Positions 1 through 7,005 of a DNA stretch of 9,952 nt are shown here, piece by piece (the first letter of the stretch is position 1; each line of letters starts with the position of its first letter). The DNA comes from Spirochaetales bacterium (GTDB lineage: Bacteria; Spirochaetota; Spirochaetia; SZUA-6). The DNA lies in assembly GCA_003233545.1 (NCBI GenBank), contig QILZ01000246.1, positions 1 through 9,952 of the forward strand. The letters are read 5' to 3'. The translations under genes and the position numbers were made by a program. The notes beneath the pieces are model-generated. The model ran no database searches and was not told the origin of the DNA. It saw only the letters and a list, made by a program, of their open reading frames with translations.

Positions 1-136
1 GAGATGCTATTCCAAGGACAGGCGATAAACAGCATTCCTCAGTATCTTGAATGCATAAAGGAATTGACTGACCCCTACAGGGAAGAGACCTTCATGCTAT
101 GCCGTGGCCAGAGCAGTAACAACTGTTTTAATGGAA
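1..136 (+). pseudogene. FRG-domain protein, 5' fragment
   Basis: The frame is open at the left edge; the first ATG is at 4. It reads INSIPQYLECIKEL, a short spacer, then FMLCRGQSSN. This fits the opening of an FRG domain, where a helix of the type 'xSxxxYLExIxEL' precedes a strand ending in the F/Y-x-RGQ motif (RGQ near residues 34-36). After RGQSSN (about base 120) the resemblance stops and the frame only shadows the brnT remnant in another frame. Intact FRG proteins are normally far longer and often occur in defence or toxin contexts. I infer that a deletion joined the FRG 5' end to the 3' part of a neighbouring brnT. The true start may lie outside the window. The match is short, so confidence is moderate. 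Confidence 0.5.
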
Positions 137-253
137 GCATACAAAATACTGGTAGTAGTTCATACTGTAATAGAAGATGCTATTATTCGTATTATATCTG
201 CACGGAAAGCTGCACGGAAAGAATCAGAACAATATAGGAGGTTTGAAAAATGA
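131..253 (+). pseudogene. BrnT-family toxin, 3' remnant
   Basis: In the frame ending with TGA at 251-253 the sequence reads YKILVVVHTVIEDAIIRIIS followed by ARKAARKESEQYRRF. This is the typical end of BrnT toxins: a 'G-R-x-L-V-V-V-H-T' strand, then 'I-R-I-I-S-A-R-K-A-x-x-x-E' and 'E-x-x-x-Y'. BrnT is an RNase-like toxin of about 90 residues; only about the last 37 are recognisable here. Its stop overlaps the ATG of the BrnA-like gene (ATGA, 250-253), the usual toxin-antitoxin coupling. The N-terminal half with the fold core is missing and is replaced by FRG-like sequence in another frame, so this is not expected to make a working toxin. Confidence 0.7.
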
Positions 254-447
254 GAAAAGAATATGATTTTTCTGATAGTAAAAAAAATCCATATGCAAAG
301 AAATTGAAAAAACCAATTAGTATACGGCTCGATGAAGATACTATTGAATACTTCAAAAGTTTAGCCGATGAGACAAGCCTTCCTTTTTCATCTTTGTGTA
401 AAAGCAGTGTTTTACCAGGTTGTAACAATATCCTTATGGGTAGATAA
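250..447 (+). pseudogene. BrnA-like (CopG/ribbon-helix-helix) antitoxin with aberrant C-terminus
   Basis: The start ATG at 250 has AGGAGG at 236-241, spaced 8 bases. Residues 1-35 or so (KEYDFSDSKKNPYAKKLKKP, then ISIRLDEDTIEYFKSLADET) match BrnA-type antitoxins that pair with BrnT. The 'ISIRLDEDTIEYF' strand-helix belongs to the ribbon-helix-helix DNA-binding domain. The family normally continues with 'GIPYQxLINxYLxxC', the second helix needed for dimerisation. Here it becomes LPFSSLCKSSVLPGCNNILM and stops at 445-447. The final 17 or so residues do not look like the family, so I infer a frameshift or deletion junction near 380-400. A shortened functional version cannot be excluded. With BrnT broken, no toxin remains nearby to neutralise. 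Confidence 0.6.
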
Positions 448-803
448 AATTCCTTGCTTGAAGAAAACCAACAATGATCATTTTAATCGAAAGCTCCTCC
501 GGGGAAATATGTCTGCCCGGATGCAAGTTTTCGCATAGTTCCGGAACTTGTTTCAAAGAAAGCTGGATTGTTTCCGTTGATCCGGAGTTTCCGCATCGTT
601 CGGGAATACCAATCTTGTGAAAAATATTGCAGAATAACAATGACAAATGAATTATGTTTTTTCTAACAGGAAATTCCGGCCGTGAAGCGGCTTACTTGAA
701 CAATACGCCGGGGCAGGTTTGGCTATGTCACGGTTTTTAAAGAGATTGTAACAAATATTAAAGGATTGACCGCTATTCTTAATAGGTTTAGGATTTAGAT
801 AAT
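448..803 (+). other. Long intergenic stretch without a convincing gene
   Basis: I find no open frame with recognisable protein features on either strand. A 70-residue minus-strand frame (434-646) has no ribosome binding site and no family resemblance. The stretch contains degenerate CCGGA/GTTTCCG-type repeats around 527-608. Its end has TTGACC at 766-771 and TAGGAT at 789-794 with a 17-base spacer, but only 9 bases separate this from the ATG at 804, so it is a doubtful promoter for that gene. The region is best read as eroded former coding or accessory DNA between two pseudogenes. Confidence 0.4.
527..608 (+). repeat. Degenerate short direct repeats
   Basis: GTTTTCGCATAGTTCCGGAA (527-546) recurs with a few changes as GTTTCCGCATCGTTCGGGAA (587-606). 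A related shorter unit, GTTTCCGTTGATCCGGA (570-586), lies directly before the second copy. The units differ in length and sequence, so this may be a decayed repeat-containing gene or chance similarity. Confidence 0.3.
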
Positions 804-1428
804 ATGACACCGGAAGAAAGAGTATATACGGCAATTTCCGGAGGAATACCGGACAGGGTTCCATTCTTCCCGAAAATATGGGTCGACCTTGCTTCGAGGT
901 TAACCGGAAAAGGTCTGCTGCAAATTATTGCCGACCCTGCCGATGCAGAGCGTATCTGCGTACCTACGATGAATGATTTTAAGGATTTTGGCTGGGAAAA
1001 ACGGCAGAAAGAAATAATGGATAAAAACACTAAAAAACTGTCCATAGCCGGGGATCTGCACTCCGCGACACTTGCATTTTATGTTGAACTTCGCGGTATG
1101 GATCGCGCAATGTTCGATCTGCTGGAATTCCCTGAGCTGGTTCATGCCGTTATGGAAAAGGGAGCTTTAATAGCTGTAGAACGGGGCAAGTTTAATATCG
1201 ATATTGGCATAAAGGTGCTGAGGTTAAATGATTCTGCCGGCAACATTCTTCCTGTTGCGGAAGACCTGGTTAAAACCGGTTTGGACTGTATCGGACCTCT
1301 TGATCCTTTGGGGGGATTTAAGCCGGAAGATATACGAAAGAGGGTGGGTGATGCCGAGGAGTGCTCCGCTTGAAAATGTCAGAGCTTTAAGAGAAGCAGC
1401 AGAGAAATACGGTTTGTACAGGGAATAG
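804..1428 (+). pseudogene. Uroporphyrinogen decarboxylase / MtaA-family protein, internally deleted
   Basis: The N-terminus, MTPEERVYTAISGGIPDRVP then FFPKIWVDLA, is the classic start of URO-D/MtaA/CmuA-family proteins, which handle porphyrins or transfer methyl groups from corrinoid carriers. Segments typical of the family follow in order: DLHSATLAFYVELRG, ELVHAVMEKG, KVLRLNDSAGN, ILPVAEDLVKTGLDCIGPLD and PLGGFKPEDIRKRVGD. The frame then ends at 1373. The family C-terminus (VMPRSAPLENVRALREAAEK, then YGLYRE) continues in another frame to TAG at 1426-1428. Family members have about 340-400 residues; fewer than 210 are present. Blocks appear to be missing near 930-945 (ADP/ADAERI), at 1239-1244 (AGN/ILPVA) and near 1345-1355 (frameshifting). 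ATG 804 has only a weak AGGA ten bases upstream. Family placement is confident; loss of function is inferred. Confidence 0.8.
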
Positions 1429-1466
1429 ATTGATACTTTCCACATCAGATTATGTAAGGATAGTGT

Positions 1467-3053
1467 ATGAAAAATCTATTGGAGAAAGAAACAAGATGTC
1501 TGATAGTACAGTCGAAGTTTTCAGAATATAGTTTTTGGAACTATGTCGATGTATGCAAAATAGCAGGTGCAAAATATCCGGCTGCTCCATTAGGCCTTCT
1601 TACAGTAGCTGCCCTGCTGCCTCAGCAGTGGGAATTCAGACTGATCGATGAAAATGTGGAACTTCTTTTGGATGAGCACTTTGAATGGTCGGATATTGTC
1701 TGCACCGGAGGTATGCTTCCTCAACAGCAGGGTATCCTTTCTGTAATCACCAAAGCTCATCTGCATGGCTGTCCGGTTGTTGTGGGTGGTCCCGATCCTT
1801 CATCCCAGCCTAATCTGTACAGGTCTGCGGATTTCGTAATACTCGGCGAGGGTGAGGTTACCATTCCCTTGTTTATAAAGGATTTGGAAAAGGGCTCAAA
1901 GTCTGGTGAATACAAGTCAACAGAAAAAGCGGATATGACTAAAGCGGCAGTCCCCAGATTCGATTTAATAGATTTTAAAGATTATCTCCAAATTGGAATA
2001 CAGTATTCCCGCGGCTGCCCCTATAATTGTGAGTTTTGTGATATTATTGAACTTTACGGAAGAAAATCACGTACAAAAACTCCGGAACAGGTACTAAATG
2101 AACTAAGAACTCTCTACAACCTTGGTTATAAAGGGCATATTGATTTTGTGGATGATAATTTTATTGGAAATAAAAAGAATGTTAAAAAAGTATTAACTGA
2201 AATAAGGGAATGGTCCAAAACTAATAAGTATCCTTTTTATTTTTCGACAGAAGCTTCCATGAATTTGGCAGATGATGAGGAGCTTTTACAATTAATGAAG
2301 GATGTGGATTTTAGATTTGTTTTTCTCGGTATCGAGACTCCGGAAGAAACCGTATTAAAATTTATAAACAAGAAAATAAATATAAATAAATCAATTACGG
2401 AAGTTGTCGATAAAATATCTTCGTACGGTATGATTGTTAATGCGGGTTTCATTATTGGTTTTGATAATGAAAGCGATAGTACAGCAGAAGATATGATTAG
2501 ATGTATTCAGGATTCGGGAATATCCATGGCTATGGTCGGCAAACTGTACGCTTTGCCCAACACACAGCTGGAAAAACGTTTAAAAATAGAAGGCAGGCTA
2601 TTCGAGAATGGTTCAACTCTTAGAGATACTGATACGCAGATAGATCAGATGAGCAGCAGTTTAAACTTTATAACTTCCAGGCCAAGGGTGGATGTTTTAA
2701 GAGACTATATCGATGTTGTGGAATACATATATGAAGCAAAAAATTATTATGCAAGAATAATACATACGGGATTTATTTTAAAAGCTGCTAATAAATATAA
2801 ACCGGATATTATGAGAATGATAAAAACAATGAAAAGTTTTTTAAAGCTCTGTATAAAAGCAGGATTTAATAGAAAAACCGGATGGCTTTATTGGAAAATG
2901 CTCTTCATTGTACTATTAAAAAATCCGGGAGCAATAGAAGCGGCTGTTAATCTGGCCGCTATGTATATACATTTTGATAAGCAAGCCGGATTTATTATCG
3001 ACCTTACTAATAGAGAGATCAGTAATATTGAGAACCGCCGTGTACAGTTTTAA
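1467..3053 (+). CDS. B12-binding domain radical SAM protein (DUF4070 type)
   Basis: ATG 1467 is preceded by AAGGA (1455-1459). The 528-residue product appears complete. Residues about 30-150 form a cobalamin-binding-like Rossmann domain (YPAAPLGLLTVAALLP, RLIDENVE, VVVGGPDPSSQP, ADFVILGEGE). Residues about 175-400 hold the radical SAM domain, with the [4Fe-4S] ligands C184, C188 and C191 in SRGCPYNCEFCDIIELYGR, followed by IDFVDDNFIGNKKN. The C-terminal part has ALPNTQLEKRL and the NFITSRPR region typical of DUF4070. It resembles the family that includes the hopanoid methylases HpnP and HpnR, so a B12-dependent radical modification is plausible. Most family members are uncharacterised, and no hopanoid gene is seen here. 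The second half is visibly more AT-rich (AAA, ATA, AGA codons). The MFS gene begins about 26 bases downstream, suggesting co-transcription. Confidence 0.88.
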   Translation: MKNLLEKETRCLIVQSKFSEYSFWNYVDVCKIAGAKYPAAPLGLLTVAALLPQQWEFRLIDENVELLLDEHFEWSDIVCTGGMLPQQQGILSVITKAHLHGCPVVVGGPDPSSQPNLYRSADFVILGEGEVTIPLFIKDLEKGSKSGEYKSTEKADMTKAAVPRFDLIDFKDYLQIGIQYSRGCPYNCEFCDIIELYGRKSRTKTPEQVLNELRTLYNLGYKGHIDFVDDNFIGNKKNVKKVLTEIREWSKTNKYPFYFSTEASMNLADDEELLQLMKDVDFRFVFLGIETPEETVLKFINKKININKSITEVVDKISSYGMIVNAGFIIGFDNESDSTAEDMIRCIQDSGISMAMVGKLYALPNTQLEKRLKIEGRLFENGSTLRDTDTQIDQMSSSLNFITSRPRVDVLRDYIDVVEYIYEAKNYYARIIHTGFILKAANKYKPDIMRMIKTMKSFLKLCIKAGFNRKTGWLYWKMLFIVLLKNPGAIEAAVNLAAMYIHFDKQAGFIIDLTNREISNIENRRVQF

Positions 3054-3078
3054 CTTGCATATAAGAAGTGAGCGTAAA

Positions 3079-4350
3079 TTGAATGTGAAATGGCATAAGA
3101 CAGTAGCTGGTTTCCTTGGCCTTAAGAAGAATATGCTTGTTCTGCTTACAATGGTAATACTGGTGGGGTTAGGTGAAAAGATGGCGGAACGCTTTCTTCC
3201 GCTCTATCTCGTTGCTCTGGGAGGCGGTGCGTTTTCGGTCGGTCTGCTCAATGGAATGGATAACCTCTTAAGTGCACTTTATTCCTATCCCGGCGGGTAT
3301 GCCAGCGGCCGGATGGGCTATAAGAGGGCTCTTATCCTTTTCAACCTTATTGCTATCCTTGGTTATCTTATTGTTATCATCTTTCCTTACTGGCAGGCGG
3401 TGATAATAGGTGCGGTTTTTTTTCTGTCATGGACTGCAATATCACTCCCTGCGACGATGGATATGGTATCCCGTATCCTGCCTAAAAATAAGCGTACTAT
3501 GGGTGTCTCGATGCACTCGCTGGTACGCAGGATTCCAATGGCACTCGGACCGCTGCTGGGCGGGATAATGATAGGTTTGTTTGGTGCGAAGACAGGAGTG
3601 CGTCTGGCGTTTGTTGTAGCCCTGATACTGGGCGGTGTATCGCTGGTGCTGCAGCAGGTGATGATAAAAGAGGGTAAAACGGGGGTGCGAAAGGAAGAAG
3701 GAAACCATGTGCGGGGATTAAAACTGATAAACCCGACGCTCCGTAATCTGCTGGTATCGGATATTCTGGTTCGTTTTTGTGAGCAAATCCCCTATGCTTT
3801 CGTTGTGCTTTGGTGCGTTAATATCAATGGCATAACTCCGCTTCAGTTCGGAGTTCTAACAACGATCGAGATGGCTACAGCGATGGTGATTTACATTCCT
3901 ATTGCCTATATGGCAGACAGGAGCACAAAGAAACCCTTTGTTGTGATTACATTTGGTTTTTTTACCTTATTTCCGCTGATATTGCTGTTTTCCCGTTCAT
4001 TTTGGCTCATGGTAATAGCCTTTATTATCCGCGGGATGAAAGAGTTTGGCGAACCGACACGTAAAGCGCTAATTATGGACTTGGCACCGGAAGGAAAAAA
4101 GGCAGACACCTTTGGGGTTTATTACCTTGTTCGGGACATAATTGTCGCAGTTGCGGCTTTTGGCGGCGCATTTTTATGGAATGCTTCAACTTCCGCCAGG
4201 TTATTTGATCTGCTTGGTACCGGGCATGCACTGCTGCCATGGATCGAATCCGTTGCATCACCGGCGGCTAACTTTTTAACGGCATTTGCTTTTGGTGTTT
4301 TAGGAACTCTGTACTTTGCCCTGTTCGGCAAAGACTTAAAATCAGCTTAA
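3079..4350 (+). CDS. MFS transporter
   Basis: This is an inner-membrane carrier of about 423 residues with roughly 12 hydrophobic helices in two halves. Counting from TTG 3079, the helix 2-3 loop (PGGYASGRMGYKRA, about residues 71-84) is a version of the MFS motif A. A related loop, AYMADRSTKKPFV, lies in the second half, and the central hydrophilic linker is KEGKTGVRKEEGNHVRG. The protein opens FLGLKKNMLVLL and then GEKMAERFLPLYL, as in small MFS exporters of unknown substrate. The start is uncertain. The frame is open from 2974, inside the upstream gene, but TTG 3079 (AAGTGAG at 3066-3072) or GTG 3085 gives a more usual length; ATG 3133 is also possible. It lies between the radical SAM gene and a chrB-like gene, 28 bases before the latter. 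I infer a role in oxyanion (chromate-like) export, but the substrate cannot be read from sequence. Confidence 0.85.
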   Translation: MNVKWHKTVAGFLGLKKNMLVLLTMVILVGLGEKMAERFLPLYLVALGGGAFSVGLLNGMDNLLSALYSYPGGYASGRMGYKRALILFNLIAILGYLIVIIFPYWQAVIIGAVFFLSWTAISLPATMDMVSRILPKNKRTMGVSMHSLVRRIPMALGPLLGGIMIGLFGAKTGVRLAFVVALILGGVSLVLQQVMIKEGKTGVRKEEGNHVRGLKLINPTLRNLLVSDILVRFCEQIPYAFVVLWCVNINGITPLQFGVLTTIEMATAMVIYIPIAYMADRSTKKPFVVITFGFFTLFPLILLFSRSFWLMVIAFIIRGMKEFGEPTRKALIMDLAPEGKKADTFGVYYLVRDIIVAVAAFGGAFLWNASTSARLFDLLGTGHALLPWIESVASPAANFLTAFAFGVLGTLYFALFGKDLKSA

Positions 4351-4378
4351 ATAACTATTTTTATTGGAGGTGGAAAAT

Positions 4379-4813
4379 ATGAAGTGGGTAACCCGTTCTC
4401 ATGTGCATGTGGACCGTATAGCATGTCCATGGCTCATAAAACGTTTTGTGGATTCGAATGCCGAATTTCTGTTTGTACCAAAGAATCAGGTTAAAAAAAC
4501 AGCGGAGGAAACCGGGGCAATTCCTTTCGATGCACCGGAAGTTCAACTGGGCCATCACGATGGAAAGTGCTCCTTCGAAACCATAATAGAACACTTTGGT
4601 CTTACGGATTCAGCCTTAATCAGGCTTGCAAAAATCGTTCACAGTGCAGATGTAAAAGCGGACCGGGATGCAGAACCTGTTGCAGCCGGGCTGGAGGCAA
4701 TCGCTGTCGGCTACAGTCTGCGTTTCCCCGACGATCTGGAAAACCTTGATAGGCAGTTTTATGTTTACGATGCATTATATGCCTGGTGCCGTCTGCAGGT
4801 TCTAAAAGGGTAG
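4379..4813 (+). CDS. ChrB C-terminal-domain chromate resistance protein
   Basis: ATG 4379 has a strong ribosome binding site (GGAGGTGG, 4366-4373), which favours it over an in-frame TTG at 4364 inside that site. The 144-residue protein matches the stand-alone ChrB C-terminal domain. It begins KWVTRSHVHVDRIACPWLIK RF, then has AEFLFVPKNQV, IPFDAPEVQLGHHDGKCSFE, RLAKIVHSADVK and LDRQFYVYDALYAWCR. The conserved D, R, C and H residues of 'VDRIACPWLI' and 'LGHHDGKCSFE' are all present, so it looks intact. ChrB-type proteins accompany chromate efflux genes as sensors or accessory reductase-like factors. No ChrA is visible, and the upstream MFS gene occupies its place. This version lacks the ChrB N-terminal domain, which is common for short homologues. 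Confidence 0.88.
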   Translation: MKWVTRSHVHVDRIACPWLIKRFVDSNAEFLFVPKNQVKKTAEETGAIPFDAPEVQLGHHDGKCSFETIIEHFGLTDSALIRLAKIVHSADVKADRDAEPVAAGLEAIAVGYSLRFPDDLENLDRQFYVYDALYAWCRLQVLKG

Positions 4814-4822
4814 CAGCAGCTT

Positions 4823-5086
4823 TTAATTACAGGAAAAAGCCTGCCTTCCTCCTCTTATTGTGTAATTTTCCAGAAGGTTCCCTGCCATGGCTCCCCGGGA
4901 AGCCGCTTTGGCTTTGTGCCAGCCGGTAAGGCAGCAGACCAGGCCTGTATTTTTTATCTGTCTCTTGCCTCCGGAATACCCATCCATTCCCTCGCAGTGC
5001 TGACAGCTATTATGAGCGTCACACGCAAGCCCGGACAGTTTTATAATTGCAATCCTTCCTGCCAGTGATTCCGATACTCTCTGCAT
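4823..5086 (-). CDS. Possible cysteine-rich protein or 3' gene remnant, unrecognised
   Basis: The minus-strand frame of 87 residues ends with TAA at 4823-4825, only 9 bases from the stop of the convergent chrB-like gene, as expected for a real gene end. The product has a cysteine cluster (LACDAHNSCQHCEGMDGYSG, C-x6-C-x2-C) followed by TGLVCCLTGWHKAKAASRGA and ends RGGRQAFSCN. Codon choice looks like that of the neighbours. I do not recognise a family. The nominal ATG at 5084-5086 has no ribosome binding site and lies at the edge of the broken methyltransferase gene. The frame may therefore be the 3' remnant of a larger gene whose 5' part was deleted. A metal or iron-sulphur role would be a guess from the cysteines alone. 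Confidence 0.35.
   Translation of the reverse strand: MQRVSESLAGRIAIIKLSGLACDAHNSCQHCEGMDGYSGGKRQIKNTGLVCCLTGWHKAKAASRGAMAGNLLENYTIRGGRQAFSCN
4825..4867. repeat. Interrupted inverted repeat between convergent ends
   Basis: AATTACA (4825-4831) pairs with TGTAATT (4861-4867), and AGGAA (4831-4835) can pair with TTCCT (4846-4850). The site follows the chrB-like stop and overlaps the last codons of the minus-strand frame. It could fold as a hairpin near the end of both transcripts, but there is no clear T tract, so calling it a terminator is speculative. Confidence 0.25.
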
Positions 5087-5550
5087 CGATTGGAAATGCT
5101 GATAGATCTAAGTCCCGGCGGGTTTGTCCTGCTGAACTTTCCAATCATGTTTATACCATCGAAATTGTTAAAGAACTTGCAAGACAGACTGATGCTATAT
5201 TTAAAAAGTGGTCGGGTGATTATCCGGAATACAATAATATCAGAAGGAAAAACGCAGATGGTTACTACGGATGGGCAGAATATGCACCATTTGATCGTAT
5301 AATCGTAACCTGTGGTATCGATCATATACCACCTGAACTCCTGAAACAGCTTGCTCCCGGGGGTATTATGGTTATACCTGTAGGACCGCCTTCCGGACAG
5401 ACTCTTCTTAAAATAACAAAGGAACAAATGCCTGATGGAATGGTAAAATTTAAAAGAGAAGATATTTACCATGGTTTGCTTAAAGTCATCTTTGTTCCAT
5501 TTACATCAGCGAACGGAAAATATTCTAATTCTACAGATAAGGCTAAGTGA
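5069..5550 (+). pseudogene. Protein-L-isoaspartate O-methyltransferase, core deleted
   Basis: Protein-L-isoaspartate methyltransferases use SAM to repair damaged aspartyl residues. The C-terminal two thirds are clear: NHVYTIEIVKELARQ, YPEYNNIRRKNADGYYGWAE, PFDRIIVTCGIDHIPPELLK QLAPGG, IMVIPVGPP and KREDIYHGLLKVIFVPFTS. Upstream in a different frame (5087-5122) sits RLEMLIDLSPGG, the strand that normally leads into motif I. The SAM-binding 'V-L-E-x-G-x-G-x-G-Y' segment that should lie between is absent, and the frame changes around 5118-5130. The N-terminal region with the usual active-site serine motif is also missing. The enzyme cannot be active as encoded. The TGA at 5548-5550 overlaps the GTG start of the next gene, so the two were once translationally coupled. 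Confidence 0.8.
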
Positions 5551-7002
5551 AATCAGTGAGTAAAGATCTTTCAGGTTTCCGGATTTCAGCGTTTTTTATA
5601 ATTTCCATAACATTAATAGCTTATGAGCTGGCAGTTATGCGTTCTTTTGCTGCCGGCAGCTGGTCGAATTTCGGTTCTATGGTTATAAGTATAGCACTGC
5701 TCGGTAACGGACTCGCCGGAACTCTTTTAACCTTTTTCAGCAAACGAATCAGACGTAATATCAACAGGTGGCTTATAGTTACATCGGTCCTGCTGGGTCC
5801 TGCAATGTCGGGTGCCTATATTTTGGCACAGTATGTACCTTTTAATCCGGTCATGATATCAGTTGACTGGACACAGTTTGTATGGATTTCCGTTTATTAC
5901 CTGATATATGCAGTTCCGTTTTTTATCGGTGCGGTATTTATAGGCTCTGTTTTTGTAAGTTTGCACGAACGAATATATCAGATATATTTCTGGAATATGG
6001 TCGGTTCGGGCCTTGGAGGTATCCTTGTTCTATGTTTTATACGGATCGATTCGAAGTGGGAATCCTTTTATCTTCCGCCTGTTAGATCTGTACTTACAAC
6101 TCTTGCAATGTCTGTATCGATCGGGTTTCTCGTGGTTGAGGGAAATATTAAAGTTTCGGAGTTTAAGCCTATCAGTTATGCACGGCATTTCCCGGATTCT
6201 CCGGAAGTATATCATTCCTATAATCCGGCCGGAGAAATCTATGTATATAAAAGTTCATACTTCCACTTTGCACCGGGCTTAAGCGATAATGCAAGCGTAA
6301 ATGTAAAGCAGATGCCGAAAAATGCTTTTCTAGGGCTTTATATCGATGGTAACGGTCCTATTGGGATAATGAGGAAACTCAGCACCGATGAAGAAAAATA
6401 TATTGATTATTTACCAATGTCGGCACCGTATATGCTTCGGGATGTAGCATATTTTCGTAAATTTACCGGCGGTTATCCGCTTGTGGAAAACTACACATAC
6501 ACATCAGAGGGGATAAAAAGCTACATGCAAAGTCTGAATCCGAAGGGCATCCTCTCTATTACCGTATGGAATAGACTCAATCCTCCGCGGAATGTACCGA
6601 AACTTCTCACTACCGTAATAAAATCACTTAAAATGCAGCGAATTAACAATCCCGAAAGACATATTTTTGTTTTTGATAGTCTTCTCTCTACAGCTACTAT
6701 TCTTGTTAAAAAGTCTCCGTTTACGGTTTCAGAAATACATAAACTTCTGCAATTCTTAAATAAAATCTCTTTCGAAGCATGCTATTATCCGGGAATACAA
6801 GAACCTGAGAAAAACTTTAATACGATTCTCAAAGGATATACAGGGCAGTTTTTAATCCTTGCTGTCCCGTTGGTTGAAGCTTTCGGTAACAGGAGCAGCG
6901 CTTGTACGCCTTGTGTCTATATCCTGGGGTTTTCGGGCTGTACTTATTGCTGTTATTGTACTTTATCTACTTGTATTGCTTGTATTCTCTGAATACTATT
7001 AA
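5547..7002 (+). pseudogene. Membrane spermidine-synthase-like protein, two internal deletions
   Basis: GTG 5547 overlaps the preceding stop (GTGA). Residues about 12-200 hold N-terminal membrane helices in the style of integral-membrane spermine/spermidine synthase-like proteins (AYELAVMRSF, MVISIALLGNGLAGTLL, YFWNMVGSGLGG). Then come EFKPISYARHFPDS, FAPGLS, GLYIDGNGPIGIM and YLPMSAPYMLRD (to about 299). The SAM/decarboxy-SAM-binding core should follow, but the chain jumps to GGYPLVENYTYTSEGIKSYM and ILSITVWNRLNPPRNVPKLL. The GGG motif and the catalytic acidic stretch are absent. After QFLILAVPLVEAFG (about base 6890) the frame turns into a cysteine-rich tail ending at 6992. The genuine C-terminus (SISWGFRAVLIAVIVLYLL) sits in another frame ending at 7000-7002. 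Most C-terminal helices are missing. Substrate unknown; judged non-functional. Confidence 0.75.
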
Positions 7003-7005
7003 AAA

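Noticed and set aside
434..646. Minus-strand frame of 70 residues
   Set aside because: No ribosome binding site, no recognisable motif, and it crosses the end of the antitoxin remnant; likely chance.
766..794. TTGACC-17-TAGGAT as promoter of the URO-D-like gene
   Set aside because: The gap to the ATG is only 9 bases, leaving no room for a leader with a ribosome binding site; the downstream gene is also broken, so it is not listed as a promoter.
5041..5472. Long minus-strand frame of 143 residues opposite the methyltransferase remnant
   Set aside because: The plus strand carries clear isoaspartate methyltransferase motifs over the same bases, and the minus product resembles nothing; it is a shadow.
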